DNA from: Artemisia argyi
Lineage: Eukaryota > Streptophyta > Magnoliopsida > Asterales > Asteraceae
Reading direction: 5' to 3'
Length of the DNA stretch: 64,000 bases
NCBI GenBank assembly: GCA_030686995.1
Contig: CM060681.1
Coordinates: 163,023,333-163,087,332, forward strand
Shown in pieces: positions 1 to 11,871 of the stretch. Numbering within the stretch: position 1 is the stretch's first letter; every line of letters starts with the position of its first letter. A program made the translations under genes and the position numbers. The notes under the pieces are model-generated. The model was not told the origin of the DNA. It saw only the letters and a program-made list of their open reading frames with translations, and made no database searches.

Positions 1-1527
1 GTTGTGTCTCATGACCTTGAAACAAGGACCAAAGGTCATGGCTAGGCCATGACGAAATGACCATACCAACTTTCATAGGCGTAAACATGAAACAAAGAGT
101 TGACGAGAACTTGAACAAGCAATTTGGATCTACTTCACTTAAAAGGGAACCATGAGATATTACCAAGAGAAAATGGTCATACAAAACTTATGAAACATAC
201 CCTAATAACAATCTTCATGTACAAATAAACTTTCCTAAGTTATTCAAATATCGGACATGTAACCTTTCGGATCAAAACTTATATCTATATATTTCATCAA
301 CTACTACAATAGTAGGGAGCCTGATGTGAGGAGTTCATTATGTAAGCCGTCGAGTTGAGTTGTGGATTTACGAGTTAAAGTGTCCTGGCTCCTCGAACGC
401 TTACTAACATGACTTCTGAATTATGTCGGCCCGAACGGTAGTAAACGATATACAAAACATACATGTTTCATGAATCTTCTCTTTCAAAGACTTACACTAT
501 ACATCATACCACATCATGGACTAAATGCAAGATATATATATATAGGCACTACTTCATATTCTTTACTCCGATCTTAAGTCACAACATTCTATTATAGGTT
601 GCTCGTAGAAACCTTCACGATTCAACCGTTACATTCATTACTTGCTATCTTACTTAAGGTGAGTTCATAGCCCCACTTTACATTACTTCAATGTTTTACA
701 AACCCTTGGGGGGAATACATGCTATTATTTTTCTACTCGAACACAATGCTTTCTACTGTATGCTATTCGACCATGTTTTATTATCACTAAGTAACATCCT
801 TGCCAAACCAAGATCCCTTATTATGAACCATTTAATCACTTGCGAGGGTTACTTGCAAGTGAGCGCGAATATTGTGAATAGGCCTATTGGGATTGACGAA
901 TCCCATTTGTTTTGACTAAGTTCAAACAAATGCATTAATATTTGAGACATTAGGTATGACGGCAAAGTACCTACCGGGATAAATCTGCCGATCGATATTG
1001 GTACACGTTAACGCTTTGGTGTCATAAGCTTAGTGAATTAATAACCTTTCCGGGCATATAACAACGTAGCCCATCTTTGTTTTCCAAACATTGGTGTGAG
1101 TCTATAGCTCACACTACGATTATTGTGTTCAAACGATTTAACTACAAACACTACGATTATTGTGTTCAACGATTTACTACCAACACATTGTGTTCAAACA
1201 TTAAACAAACTCTATGAATATCACTCAACCTTTGTGTTGACCTCTCAAGCATGTATTTCAGGTTCATGACGATCAAGGATGGCACGGAAGGGCACGGATA
1301 CTCAAGAGGGCTATAAATTTTATTATCATTCAAAACTCATTTATTATACATTGTAAACATGGAACCAATTGGGACCTCATTTTGTAATCTCTGATATTTA
1401 TATAATTTGAATGATAAACCTTTTCAAAACGACTCAATTGGAGTTCGTTTTCTATCATTGTGACTATTGTGCCGTCGAGTAACACCCAGTTTGAATTCCG
1501 CTGCATCCATGAATTGGGGGTGTTACA
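1..1527 (+). repeat. 5' LTR, 3' part
   Basis: Equals bases 6489-8015 in length and sequence apart from a few substitutions (for example near 175, 223 and 324). It ends GGGTGTTACA immediately before the primer binding site. The 74-codon and roughly 70-codon ORFs in it recur identically in the other LTR and are not taken as genes. Confidence 0.93.
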
Positions 1528-1529
1528 GA

Positions 1530-1547
1530 TTGGTACCAGAGCCATGG
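1530..1547 (+). other. Primer binding site of LARD-like element
   Basis: TTGGTACCAGAGCCATGG lies two bases after the LTR end. It resembles the plant retrotransposon PBS complementary to the 3' end of initiator tRNA-Met (TGGTATCAGAGC). Confidence 0.8.
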
Positions 1548-1804
1548 TTATAGAGAAACGGGTCTAATTGAGACCTAAACTATAACTACAATCACAAGCA
1601 AAAACATTTTATAGCCTTCCGCTCTCCGTGTCTTCCATCCTCCAGACGATTATGGACTTAGTAAGCATGTTATGCTACACAAACATATTAGTATATTCAT
1701 ATATATACCCCTTTTGAGCATTTCCCCGTAGATATTTTATGCTACACAAACATAATTGCATATTAATATATGTACCCTAAACATAATTGAGCATTTCCCC
1801 GTAA

Positions 1805-1999
1805 GCATTTTATGCTACATGAACACATATAAGTATATTGATATATACACACTAAGCATTTTATGCTACATGAACACATATAAGTATATTGATATATACA
1901 CACTAAGCATTTTATGCTACATGAACACATATAAGTATATTGATATATACACACTAGGCATTTTATGCTACATGAACATATTAGAATATTGATATATAA
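1805..1999 (+). repeat. 51-bp minisatellite in LARD interior
   Basis: Units starting GCATTTTATGCTACATGAAC begin at 1805, 1856, 1907 and 1958, a constant 51-bp spacing. Diverged relatives of the unit lie upstream from about 1660. Because 51 is a multiple of three, both strands give apparent repetitive ORFs that should not be read as proteins. Confidence 0.92.
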
Positions 2000-2122
2000 A
2001 CTCGGTTTATTTTCAATCATTTATCTAAACAATGGACTAAACATATCTGTGTATGCCTATTCTAAGGCATTTCGGCACAGCCACACTCTCCCAATCATGT
2101 TCCTACTCCAACATTATATGTC

Positions 2123-2500
2123 CAAGACATTGTAACTGATTGCAATGGTCTCATTCATTTTCCAAGACATTGTGAGATACAATGCTCTCATTCATTTTTC
2201 AAGACATTGTGAGATACAATGGTCTCATTCATTTTTCAAGACATTGTGAGATACAATGGTCTCATTCACTTTTCAAGACATTGTGAGATACAATGGTCTC
2301 ATTTATTTTCCAAGACATTGTGAGATACAATGGTCTCATTCATTTTCCAAGACATTGTGAGATACAATGGTCTCATTCATTTTTCAAGACATTGTGAGAT
2401 ACAATGGCCTCATTCATTTTCCAAGACATTGTGAGATACAATGGTCTCATTCATTTTCCAAGACATTGTATGATACAATGGTCTTAATCATTTCTCAAAT
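2123..2500 (+). repeat. 37-bp minisatellite, about ten units
   Basis: The unit contains AAGACATTGTGAGATACAAT followed by GGTCTCATTCATTTT. AAGACAT recurs every 37 bases from 2201 to 2460 (2201, 2238, 2275, 2312, 2349, 2386, 2423, 2460), with looser copies before and after. It is a uniform tandem array without spacers, in the non-coding interior of the retroelement. Confidence 0.93.
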
Positions 2501-2584
2501 GTTTTGAGTCACACAATGACCTAACCTACTTCCCAGACATTGTGAATTGCACAATGGTCTAACCTACTTCCGAGACATTGTGTT

Positions 2585-3004
2585 TTGTGCAAATGGTCTC
2601 TAGAATTATTCCATCACATCATCAATATCATTTCTTATGATATCAAAAACCCGTCACAATCTATCGATTTCAAAACAAGAAATATGAGATTTCTAAAGGA
2701 CAAACTAATCCATCATCGACAAAAGCTGAACTTTCTCTACATTCATCAAAGTTTTCTTATGAAACCTTCATTATTAAAAGTTCGTGATCCTGGCCAAGTA
2801 TGTTCTATTTTAGAACTACTTAAAACTTCCTTTCCATACGTATCTACCCTTACTACCTTCTATGCAATGGAATATGAAAAACATACGTTACAAGTCTTGT
2901 ATGGACGGGACTTGCAACTTAAGGGTTTGACATCGCCTTTGTTTAGTGGACAGTTTCCCGAAAGCAACGGACATATCAAAAGTATACCTAGTTTAGGTAT
3001 TTGA
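2585..3004 (+). CDS. Unrecognised 139-codon ORF in LARD interior
   Basis: This is the longest ORF inside the LARD-like element. I recognise no domain: no zinc knuckle, protease, reverse transcriptase or integrase motif, no signal peptide and no clear membrane segment. It begins inside the tail of the 37-bp repeat array, which makes a conserved start unlikely. It is either chance or the decayed remnant of a retroelement protein. Confidence 0.15.
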   Translation: MCKWSLELFHHIINIISYDIKNPSQSIDFKTRNMRFLKDKLIHHRQKLNFLYIHQSFLMKPSLLKVRDPGQVCSILELLKTSFPYVSTLTTFYAMEYEKHTLQVLYGRDLQLKGLTSPLFSGQFPESNGHIKSIPSLGI

Positions 3005-4437
3005 AAATTTTATCGAACCTTGGCTAAATATAGACTAGTCACCTATATTTAACCTAGGGACAGTGGAATATAGTCTGACTAACTATATTCGACTTAGAAT
3101 TTTCAAATACTGAGAATAGTTGTACTAGGGTTATGTTTAGATTGATTTCCTACATGAACACGATAAACCACCAGAATACATTAAAACAATCTAGAGACAC
3201 GATAGTGCCTTACCACTCAGCGAAATCTTAACACTTTATTTGTACTACCTAACTTCTTTCTTGAAAGTTTTCATTTATGAGATAATCCGAACTACTATCT
3301 GGGATAGTTATCAATTATTCTCTTCATCCTGTAGAAGTACTATCCTGTTTAGGTCCTAAGGATACCATTCCATCATAAACCTTTAAAATCTCTTAAGATT
3401 TTTAAAGCAAACTCAACATCTATACCTAAGGGTATTAATGTTAAGCATACACTACACACTTTTGTTCATCAACATATCACATCATTATCTTCACAACCGT
3501 TACAAACACAAGCTCATTAACAGATCTTGATGCACTTTTAAAGCTCAAATCATCCTTAGTTACACCACAAGCACCCTTATCAGCTTTACAAGATTGAATA
3601 TTCATCTTGTACTTTTGGAACACCAGTATCATCTCATAATACACTACCTTGTAACTCACCGGCTAAGTATGAATGTTGTGTCGGGAATTCTTGAGTAGGA
3701 TGATTTATAATGTCCTTATTTGAATGGATTGGGATGCCTTTTCATTTAAATAAAGAAATTATAAATCATCGAACCATAAGTTTATAGTCCTTTAGTTACA
3801 TTGTTTGGGATGCCTCTCTATGTAAATAAAGAATTATAAACAAGTGGGCTTAATTATATCCGAAATAACATAAGTATGAAGTCAATAAACACTAGATACA
3901 ACAACAGATTACCTACTAGGCTATGATTGCAACAACTATCCCAATTTCCATTAGTACGAGATTTACTTTTGGTTTTCATAATGATAGTGCAATAACAAAC
4001 AAACTCATTAAGGGGCCATGTAACCATACGCATGCGCAGTCGTACCAAACTCATTGCGAAGCCATGTAGCCATATGCATGGGAAGCCGTACAATTCAAAC
4101 AGGACTTGGTCCAACCACATGTTCAACGCTTATTCCATGATTCGATTCTTATATCAATTGTTATTGATACTTGACAACTATATCAAGTTCTATTTGATAT
4201 TCAACTACTATATTAATTCCTATTAATATCCGACTGCTATATCAATTTCCTTTGATATTCGACTATTACCATACCTTTCCTACATAAAAGGAAGCCTCGT
4301 CCTACACCATACACCGAAATGACAAATCAAATTACATCACTGGTAATTCCAGACTCTAGTCCTCATAAGTAACCACACCTTTTCATCGACATCACTCCAA
4401 CATATGACACACAAAGAACTTCGGGACGAAGTTCCCC

Positions 4438-4452
4438 GTAAGGGGTAGAGAC
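4438..4452 (+). other. Polypurine tract of LARD-like element
   Basis: GTAAGGGGTAGAGAC ends exactly where the 3' LTR starts with TGTAAC. It is the expected plus-strand primer position, though two pyrimidines interrupt the purine run. Confidence 0.65.
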
Positions 4453-4807
4453 TGTAACAATTCGCAATTTCAGGTTAATTACTATTCCCGGAAAATTCTT
4501 TATTCACTTTTACTATTCATTTTTACTATTCATTTTTCCCGAAACTTTCCCGAAAGTTGATTTTTATTTGATTTTATCGAGTGATAAATCATTTCCATGG
4601 CAAATTAAAAGTTTGACATTCATAAGCTCATTTTCGTGAAAGTTATTAAGGAATTACACGGAATTACACGTTTTAGGGTAAAACGTCAATCAGAAATTCT
4701 ACGCACAACGAAATTCAACCCCGTCAGGTGACCCCACATCAGAAAAATGTTTGACACACTCATGATTTATTTGAGAATTAATCGTGACTGAGAAAAACAT
4801 GACCAAA

Positions 4808-4861
4808 GACTTCCCAGCAGGTCACCCAAGCCTGTACTAATCTCATATGAGCACGCTTAAC
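4808..4861 (-). other. 5S rRNA-like segment inside the LTR (antisense)
   Basis: Read on the minus strand, the block contains GGTTAAGCGTGCT, then TTAGTACA, then TTGGGTGACCTGCTGGGAAG and TC. These match in order the internal promoter half of plant 5S rRNA (A-box region, the AGTAGTAC segment, and the C-box GGGTGACCTCCTGGGAAGTC). By eye roughly four fifths of about 55 positions agree. The upstream third of 5S rRNA is not recognisable, so this is not a functional 5S gene. Whether it recruits Pol III factors is unknown. Confidence 0.72.
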
Positions 4862-5544
4862 CGTTTGGGCGATTAACCGTTAGACCACAAAACGCGTTTC
4901 TAAGACTATTTGAGTTTTCAACTTCTTAGAAAAAGTCAACATATTCTTTCCCTCCTCCATTGACCAAAAATCATCCATTGATGTTATAAGTCATTTCGTG
5001 ATTTTTAGGCTTACGGTTTGATGTCTAAAAGACATTTAATACCAACCGACACTAGACTGAGCCCAGTCTAGACATTATAAGTCATTTTAAATCATTTTTA
5101 TCACATTAGAAAAGTAACATTTTACTTTTCTCAATTTTACGCAATATTCGTACGTTTTACGTATTACGCGTTTTAGACCCGTGTTTCCAGTTTTTAGCAG
5201 GGTTTTACACCCAAATGGAACCTACCACTCATTTTATATTTTATTATGGAACTTAATGACATGTTTATCAATACTTTCAAGTTCCATAATTTTACGACAC
5301 CCGGTTTTACGTTTTGAGGCTTAATCATTTACGATTGGCATTTCCCGGAGTCAAAACTAACCAAGTATCTTGGATAATACCAAGAAAAGTCCACACCCTT
5401 GCTCTCCAAGCTCATGAACAGCCTTGGAGGGGGGATTCACCACCCATGTGGCTTGATCTTATGCCTTGTGTCATGAGATGTGAACATGTGTTCAACGTGG
5501 CCTCCAAGTGTTGACTAGTCAACAATGTAACCTCCTCATTTGCA

Positions 5545-5551
5545 TATAAAT
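5545..5551 (+). promoter_or_regulatory. TATA box of LARD LTR
   Basis: TATAAAT lies in the first third of the LTR, followed by a C/A-rich leader-like stretch with several TCC and CACAC runs. This places transcription start near 5575. It is inferred from sequence only. Confidence 0.45.
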
Positions 5552-8015
5552 GCTTCTCCTCCCACTCCTTGACCATATGAACGACCCACACACACAACAC
5601 CCTTCATTTTACTAGTTTACTTCAAGTTCCATCCAAGAAATCAAGTGCAATATCCATACATAAACCCTAGTTTAGTTTTGATTCATCAAAACACTTCCAT
5701 AACCTCATATACTTGGTGATTTCTCTTGAGTTTGAATCCACTCAAGTCACCTCAACCTTCATCATCCATCTTTCAAGATTACAAGGGTAGAAAGATTGCA
5801 TGAAGTGAAAAAGGGTTGAAGCAAGTCTATCAAAGTCCATTTCCTTACATGTTAACTTCCTTTCATCTTTGAAAGCCAAAAGTTGTGAGCCAAACCCTAA
5901 CTTGATTCTTGTTAAATAATCATATTCATGTTATTTACATATTATTTGTGCTATATTATGTATTGTATTCATGTCCATGATGTATAAAAGTGAGCAAAAC
6001 AAGTTATTGTTATTGATTGTTACAACAAGTTACTAAAACAAGTAAACTAGTGACTTTCTTGGAAAACCACGACCAAAATGGTAAAAATATGATGTTGGAT
6101 CATTACATATTACAGTAGAGGACTTAACAAGGAAACCATAGCAATTTGAACCACCTAAAACGAGTATACGAGTCAAAAGTTACGCCCATTTGAAGTTACC
6201 AAAACTTTTCGGCAAACTGCCAAATACCATTCTGATCAAATTTGGGTTTTGAAAGTCCTACTTCTGGTCCGATTCATCAAAAAGTTAAAACACGAAAGTT
6301 GTCCGGAACGCCGTTTTCGTTCAGGAACAAAGAAGCTCGAGACCTAAAAACACTTTCCGAGTGATAAAATTCTTCAAATTCTAAACAGCCCATTTTTAGG
6401 CGAAAGTCACAAGATTATGGTTATACTTTGAAAGGAACAAGAGGTCTTATGACCTATAATCAAGACCACAACCATGGATAGAGCCAAGGTTGTGTCTCAT
6501 GACCTTGAAACAAGGACCAAAGGTCATGGCTAGGCCATGACGAAATGACCATACCAACTTTCATAGGCGTAAACATGAAACAAAGAGTTGACGAGAACTT
6601 GAACAAGCAATTTGGATCTACTTCACTTAAAAGGGAACCATGAGATATTACCAATAGAAAATGGTCATACAAAACTTATGAAACATACCCTAATAACAAT
6701 CTTCATGTATAAATAAACTTTCCTAAGTTATTCAAATATCGGACATGTAACCTTTCGGATCAAAACTTATATCTATATATTTCATCAACTACTACAATAG
6801 TAGGGAGCCTCATGTGAGGAGTTCATTATGTAAGCCGTCGAGTTGAGTTGTGGATTTACGAGTTAAAGTGTCCTGGCTCCTCGAACGCTTACTAACATGA
6901 CTTCTGAATTATGTCGGCCCGAACGGTAGTAAACGATATACAAAACATACATGTTTCATGAATCTTCTCTTTCAAAGACTTACACTATACATCATACCAC
7001 ATCATGGACTAAATGCAAGATATATATATATAGGCACTACTTCATATTCTTTACTCCGATCTTAAGTCACAACATTCTATTATAGGTTGCTCGTAGAAAC
7101 CTTCACGATTCAACCGTTACATTCATTACTTGCTATCTTACTTAAGGTGAGTTCATAGCCCCACTTTACATTACTTCAATGTTTTACAAACCCTTGGGGG
7201 GAATACATGCTATTATTTTTCTACTCGAACACAATGCTTTCTACTGTATGCTATTCGACCATGTTTTATTATCACTAAGTAACATCCTTGCCAAACCAAG
7301 ATCCCTTATTATGAACCATTTAATCACTTGCGAGGGTTACTTGCAAGTGAGCGCGAATATTGTGAATAGGCCTATTGGGATTGACGAATCCCATTTGTTT
7401 TGACTAAGTTCAAACAAATGCATTAATATTTGAGACATTAGGTATGACGGCAAAGTACCTACCGGGATAAATCTGCCGATCGATATTGGTACACGTTAAC
7501 GCTTTGGTGTCATAAGCTTAGTGAATTAATAACCTTTCCGGGCATATAACAACGTAGCCCATCTTTGTTTTCCAAACATTGGTGTGAGTCTATAGCTCAC
7601 ACTACGATTATTGTGTTCAAACGATTTAACTACAAACACTACGATTATTGTGTTCAACGATTTACTACCAACACATTGTGTTCAAACATTAAACAAACTC
7701 TATGAATATCACTCAACCTTTGTGTTGACCTCTCAAGCATGTATTTCAGGTTCATGACGATCAAGGATGGCACGGAAGGGCACGGATACTCAAGAGGGCT
7801 ATAAATTTTATTATCATTCAAAACTCATTTATTATACATTGTAAACATGGAACCAATTGGGACCTCATTTTGTAATCTCTGATATTTATATAATTTGAAT
7901 GATAAACCTTTTCAAAACGACTCAATTGGAGTTCGTTTTCTATCATTGTGACTATTGTGCCGTCGAGTAACACCCAGTTTGAATTCCGCTGCATCCATGA
8001 ATTGGGGGTGTTACA

Positions 8016-8245
8016 ATTCACACCATGTGCTTTTAGGAGTAGTAGCTCTCTAGACTAAGGTAAACACTATGTCATTTGCGTAAACTCATGATGTTCTTCT
8101 TTATCAATGGGTGTTATTCATTGTGTTGGTGATGTTATAATATGCCACTGTCATTCGCATTTGCGTTTTATGATACGTCTTTTTTGCATTTGCTAAGAAA
8201 TTATTTCCTTTACTAAATTGCTACACAAAAAGTATGACAAAAATG

Positions 8246-8289
<44 letters not shown>

Positions 8290-9282
8290 GCCCCTTAATT
8301 TGATTGATAAAAACTAATGCATTGGCCCCGAGCGAGCCTTTTCAATGACTAATCCTCTGTTATGTTTTATATGATCATATTGCAGACACAACAAAATGGC
8401 ATTCAAGAAGATAGCAAGCCTTAACCCTCGAAAATGGCATTCATGAAGTAGAAGCAGTAAGTCACTCTCCAACACTAGCACGACACAAGGAAAGCCTTTA
8501 AGGAAACTTTTGGTGCACTTTTTTGCAACTTAGCAAAACCTTTGGCCGCATTACCCTTTGAGGAGCAATATTTTGTTTATCATGTGTGTGTATGGTTTTT
8601 TAGTGTGTTACGTTTAGATTTGTTGCCTTTTCTGTCTGCTTAGGTGTATGTATAAGGCTTTCTACTGTTATCCTCCTGGGCTCACTGTATCCTGTTAGTT
8701 ACTAAAGTATATCTTACAAACTAATGGAAGTTCAGATCAGTTGCAGGAAAATTAAAATTGCACATTAGCTCATATTTTACTATAACAGCTCTTTTACTGA
8801 TGTATTCCTAAGGTAAAAAATATTTTTTGAATAAATTAGAAAAGTAAATTTATTTTAAACCAAAAACTATCATATGTGTAATGAAAGTGGAATAATCATA
8901 TGATATGTATGCAGTATGCAAGTTGTTAACCAAAGGCTTCAGCTTTAATGTTCATATGGAATAATTATTTGAAGTTTTTTAAAATAGCAGCAAGTCGAAA
9001 AAATCTTAGAATGCACTTCCAAATTTGGACGTATGATTATAAAACTATTCATTAAATTATCGTAATTCTTTTGAACCCCGAAGCAATGCGTGGGCTAATG
9101 CACCTCATTATTATGACAAATCATAGACTAATCGGCCCAAAACCAAATAATGTTTGAAATTAAAAATACAAAGAAAATCATGCAAATTAATCAATTTTCA
9201 AATAAACAAAATTCCACATCTGTTAAATAATTAATACTCCTAAGCTAAAAATACTAATCATAGTAATTACTGAATATCAAAA
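8016..9282. other. Intergenic: A(42) run and a duplicated block
   Basis: No gene seen. An uninterrupted run of 42 A lies at 8246-8287. The block 8473-8552 (CACTAGCACGACACAAGGAAAG...) has a close relative at 14703-14782 (CACTAGCACAACACAAGGAAAG...), at a similar distance downstream of each MADS gene, and probably marks the edge of the tandem duplication. Confidence 0.6.
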
Positions 9283-10071
9283 CTAGTAAAAACAAGACAG
9301 CATAAGCCGTTGCATCTCCATGTTTTGTGGCTGCTCCAATTGCTGCATCATCTTGGCTTTAGGTTCAAACTTCAGACCATCATAGCAGTCGTTAACATCT
9401 TCGCTCTTCATCGAACTCGTACCTAATGCTTCCATCAACCTTTGATCAGTGCCAAAAAAAATCTGATCCATTGGCACTATCTGATAATATCCATTATCAA
9501 CATTAGTACTATTTGACGATCCAGAAGACTCCACATGATTATCAGACACGATGCTCGTGTTGTCGTTGTAGTTGTAATCAAAATGGGTCATCATGGTTAT
9601 CGGGTTAGGGTTTAATAGTGGCATCTTGGTTTTAACTTCATCGATTTGCATTCCCAGACCGTAAGCGAAATCTCTCAAACATTGCTCTTCTGAAGAGTTA
9701 TCCAAAATCTCGAACGAAGTAGGTAACTTGGCTTCCAAGTTTCTTTTTTTCACCTTAGCAAGTTCATCTTCAGTTTTATTTTTCCTATCCTTCAAATAAT
9801 CACATAAACTGTATGATTTAATCTTCCCAGGATCACTAACGCGCTTTCTTTTGTAAGCCTTGATTATATTGTTGAGTTTAACGGGATCTTGTGATGGGAA
9901 GATTTCTGGGCTTTCTTGATAGTCGGAACATATGATCATGGACACATTGATATCACAAAGAGTACTTAGCTCTCTCGCTCTCTTGATCAGACCCTCTTTT
10001 CGCCTTAGGAATGTAATTTTACGTTTCTTACTGTCGTTGATCGGTTCCATGGGTATCTTCACTCGACCCAT
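9283..10071 (-). CDS. Type I MADS-box protein (M-beta-like), copy 1
   Basis: A 262-residue intronless ORF. Residues 1-60 are a MADS domain: MGRVKI start, RKITFLRRKEGLIKRARELSTLCD core and the beta strand VSMIICS. Residues about 75-150 contain a charged helix and the LEAKLPTSFEILDNSSEEQ segment, resembling the conserved region after the MADS domain in M-beta proteins. There is no keratin-like K domain, which argues for type I. The C-terminus is Asn/Ser- and Met/Gln-rich. Such proteins are nuclear DNA-binding regulators, in Arabidopsis mostly acting in the female gametophyte and endosperm. It is paralogous to 15546-16394, sharing the START of the MADS domain, NPNPIT, HVESS/RRSSNTNVDNGY and the ending LLSCF-type tail. 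Copy 1 is shorter in the middle. No frame break was seen. M-beta rather than M-gamma is my judgement from the post-MADS region. Confidence 0.85.
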   Translation of the reverse strand: MGRVKIPMEPINDSKKRKITFLRRKEGLIKRARELSTLCDINVSMIICSDYQESPEIFPSQDPVKLNNIIKAYKRKRVSDPGKIKSYSLCDYLKDRKNKTEDELAKVKKRNLEAKLPTSFEILDNSSEEQCLRDFAYGLGMQIDEVKTKMPLLNPNPITMMTHFDYNYNDNTSIVSDNHVESSGSSNSTNVDNGYYQIVPMDQIFFGTDQRLMEALGTSSMKSEDVNDCYDGLKFEPKAKMMQQLEQPQNMEMQRLMLSCFY

Positions 10072-10081
10072 GTTTTCAAAT

Positions 10082-10272
10082 CTATAAATTTTAAGAAAAA
10101 AAGGTGAAAAAAGTTGCCAGTAAAGTAAGAGACGTAAACCGAAAAATATATCTACAAAAAAGACAGAGATGAAAAAATTTACCAGTAATTAAGAAATTAA
10201 ACTTTGATCAGAGCAAGAGAATAGAGATGAGATTAATGAATGAAAGATGATGAACTTTCAGATAAATTTATA
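10082..10272 (-). promoter_or_regulatory. 5' leader with intron and TATA box of MADS copy 1
   Basis: On the minus strand a donor TTACTG|GTAAAT (intron start 10182) and an acceptor TTTATAG (intron end 10082) bracket a likely 101-bp 5'-UTR intron ending 11 bases before the ATG. TATAAATTTATC lies at 10261-10272, about 80 bases upstream of the donor. The same arrangement occurs at the second MADS gene, which supports both. Confidence 0.65.
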
Positions 10273-11871
10273 GAAGAACTTGGTCGTTTAATGGGAGGGG
10301 GGTATATTTGTTTGAAAACTTAAATAAGGAAATCAGTTAGGCTTAATTAATGCATGGGGAATAAACGGTAGTTTGAAAACTTAAATAAAGCATCCAAGAT
10401 CCAAACGGTAGTTTTTAATGTAAGTTGATAATTTAAATCCAATCGTTAAATATTTTTAATATCATTCGTAACTATTTTAATGGAAAACAAAAAAGCTGTA
10501 GCGACGCGCCGAACGCAACTCCTCATTATACTCATTTAAAATGGGTGTCATGGATGTATAACGCGTTGTCCGCCCACCACCCATCAATTGGGTACTATTT
10601 TTCACCTACGACCCATTCACGGGTGAAAATTGACGGAGTTACCCACCCATTCACGTGTGGGTACCCGCGGTATACAGGTTTTTTCTCGCCCATTGCCATC
10701 CCTAGTTGAATGAGTGGAACGAGCGCTAAAAGTCGTATTTAACATCATATGTATAAATCAAAACTATAATAACGTTTTTTTGCATATAACTAAAATTCTA
10801 ATTTGACCTTGAAAGAAGGCCCAACAGTTGGTTATATTAGTTTGTTTAAAAATAAGGTTGGAAAAGGGCCCCAAACATGAGTTTATGTGACAGAAAACTT
10901 TAAGCTGGGCTTGAAGAAAAGCCTCATGAACTAATACCATATACGTATGGACTATCAATGATGGTGCCCCTCTAAAATTTTAGGCCCTGGGTTAAGGCAG
11001 CCCAGGCCCAAGACCGACCCTGCTGACCACGTTTGACCGGGTAAGACATTTTTTGATGAAAACAAACGCAACCTTAATTCAGATTTACCATGGGAAGTGG
11101 CATACATGGAACATAAGCTTGTTGTTGATGATGTTGATTTGTGTGGGTTGGGTGTTTTTTGTTGATAGTTTCATCATAAATTGTGTGTAGTGATGAAAGA
11201 ATTAGAGGGAAAAAAAAATTAAAATATGTTGTTTAGATTGTTGTTATTATGCATTTTTGAGGCCTAATGCTTGGTTAAATGATACCATTCAACATTTTTG
11301 TTAAAAAGTCGATTACTTTGGATGCCAACATTGTTATTATTTTGTTAAGATGCTACACTTTATAATTTAGAAGAGATTTGAATAGATGTTTTTGAATGAT
11401 TTTGGTGTTGTTTTTAAAACAAATTAACATAATCGCTCTTTAACTGATTGAATAATTTGAGTACTAACTTACCAGGAGAAGGACAAACTACGCAGCTAGG
11501 ACTGTTAGTTGATGACATTGAATGATTTGAGTACTAACTAAACTCGGGATCAGGATAAGCTTACAATTTAAATAGTGAATAATGTGATTCCGTGACGTCA
11601 AATGGAAGTTTATTTCTATATCTGAATGACACCAAATGGGTTAAAAAGAAATAAAGCAACTTAGTGAACACATGACCAATATATTTTGGTTGGTTGATAA
11701 ATGTTAGATGACGGAATCAGCCAATTCAACTATGTCATGAATTTATGTGCACTGCATTAGAGTTACACATGTTTAAATGTCTTTACGTCATGAATTTATG
11801 ATACATTGTGTTTCTTTTTATTGATCTTGCATTGTATGCAGGTGGCTGTTAATTAAGGATTTTTTTTGCAG
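10273..11871. other. Intergenic, no gene seen
   Basis: AT-rich sequence with several short ORFs on the minus strand and none convincing. A moderately GC-rich stretch at 10500-10680 has repeated ACCCAT/CCCATTC words but no terminal repeats that I could pair. Nothing else supportable. Confidence 0.5.

Larger units (their letters stand above)
1..8015 (+). mobile_element. LARD-like LTR retrotransposon without gag-pol (5' LTR truncated by window)
   Basis: Bases 1-1527 repeat almost perfectly at 6489-8015; I noticed only three mismatches. The repeat ends in GTTACA, and the downstream copy starts at 4453 with TGTAAC, so the LTR is about 3563 bp. A primer binding site follows the first LTR and a purine tract precedes the second. 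The 2.9-kb interior (1528-4452) has no recognisable gag, protease, reverse transcriptase or integrase, only two minisatellites and one 139-codon ORF of unknown nature. Very long LTRs with a short non-coding interior fit the LARD class, which moves using proteins of an autonomous partner. The tRNA-Met-type PBS is typical of Ty3/gypsy or copia elements and does not settle the superfamily. Confidence 0.85.
4453..8015 (+). repeat. 3' LTR, full length, 3563 bp
   Basis: Starts TGTAAC and ends GTTACA, a six-base terminal inverted repeat of the TG...CA type. It contains a TATA box near 5545, so U3 is about 1.1 kb and R-U5 about 2.4 kb, which is unusually long. Its last 1527 bases match the 5' LTR remnant. 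The host base after it is A8016; the matching left target duplication lies outside the window. Confidence 0.88.

Noticed and set aside
691..915. 74-codon ORF, present identically at 7179-7403
   Set aside because: Both copies lie in the two LTRs of the same element; identity reflects the LTRs, and the product has no recognisable domain.
1763..2020. Repetitive ORFs on both strands with a 17-residue period
   Set aside because: They are a by-product of a 51-bp repeat whose length is a multiple of three.
2123..2500. Regular 37-bp repeats resembling a CRISPR array
   Set aside because: The units are contiguous with no unique spacers, and the context is a plant retroelement; it is a minisatellite.
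4808..4861. A true 5S rRNA gene
   Set aside because: Only the internal promoter half is recognisable, and the block lies inside an LTR.
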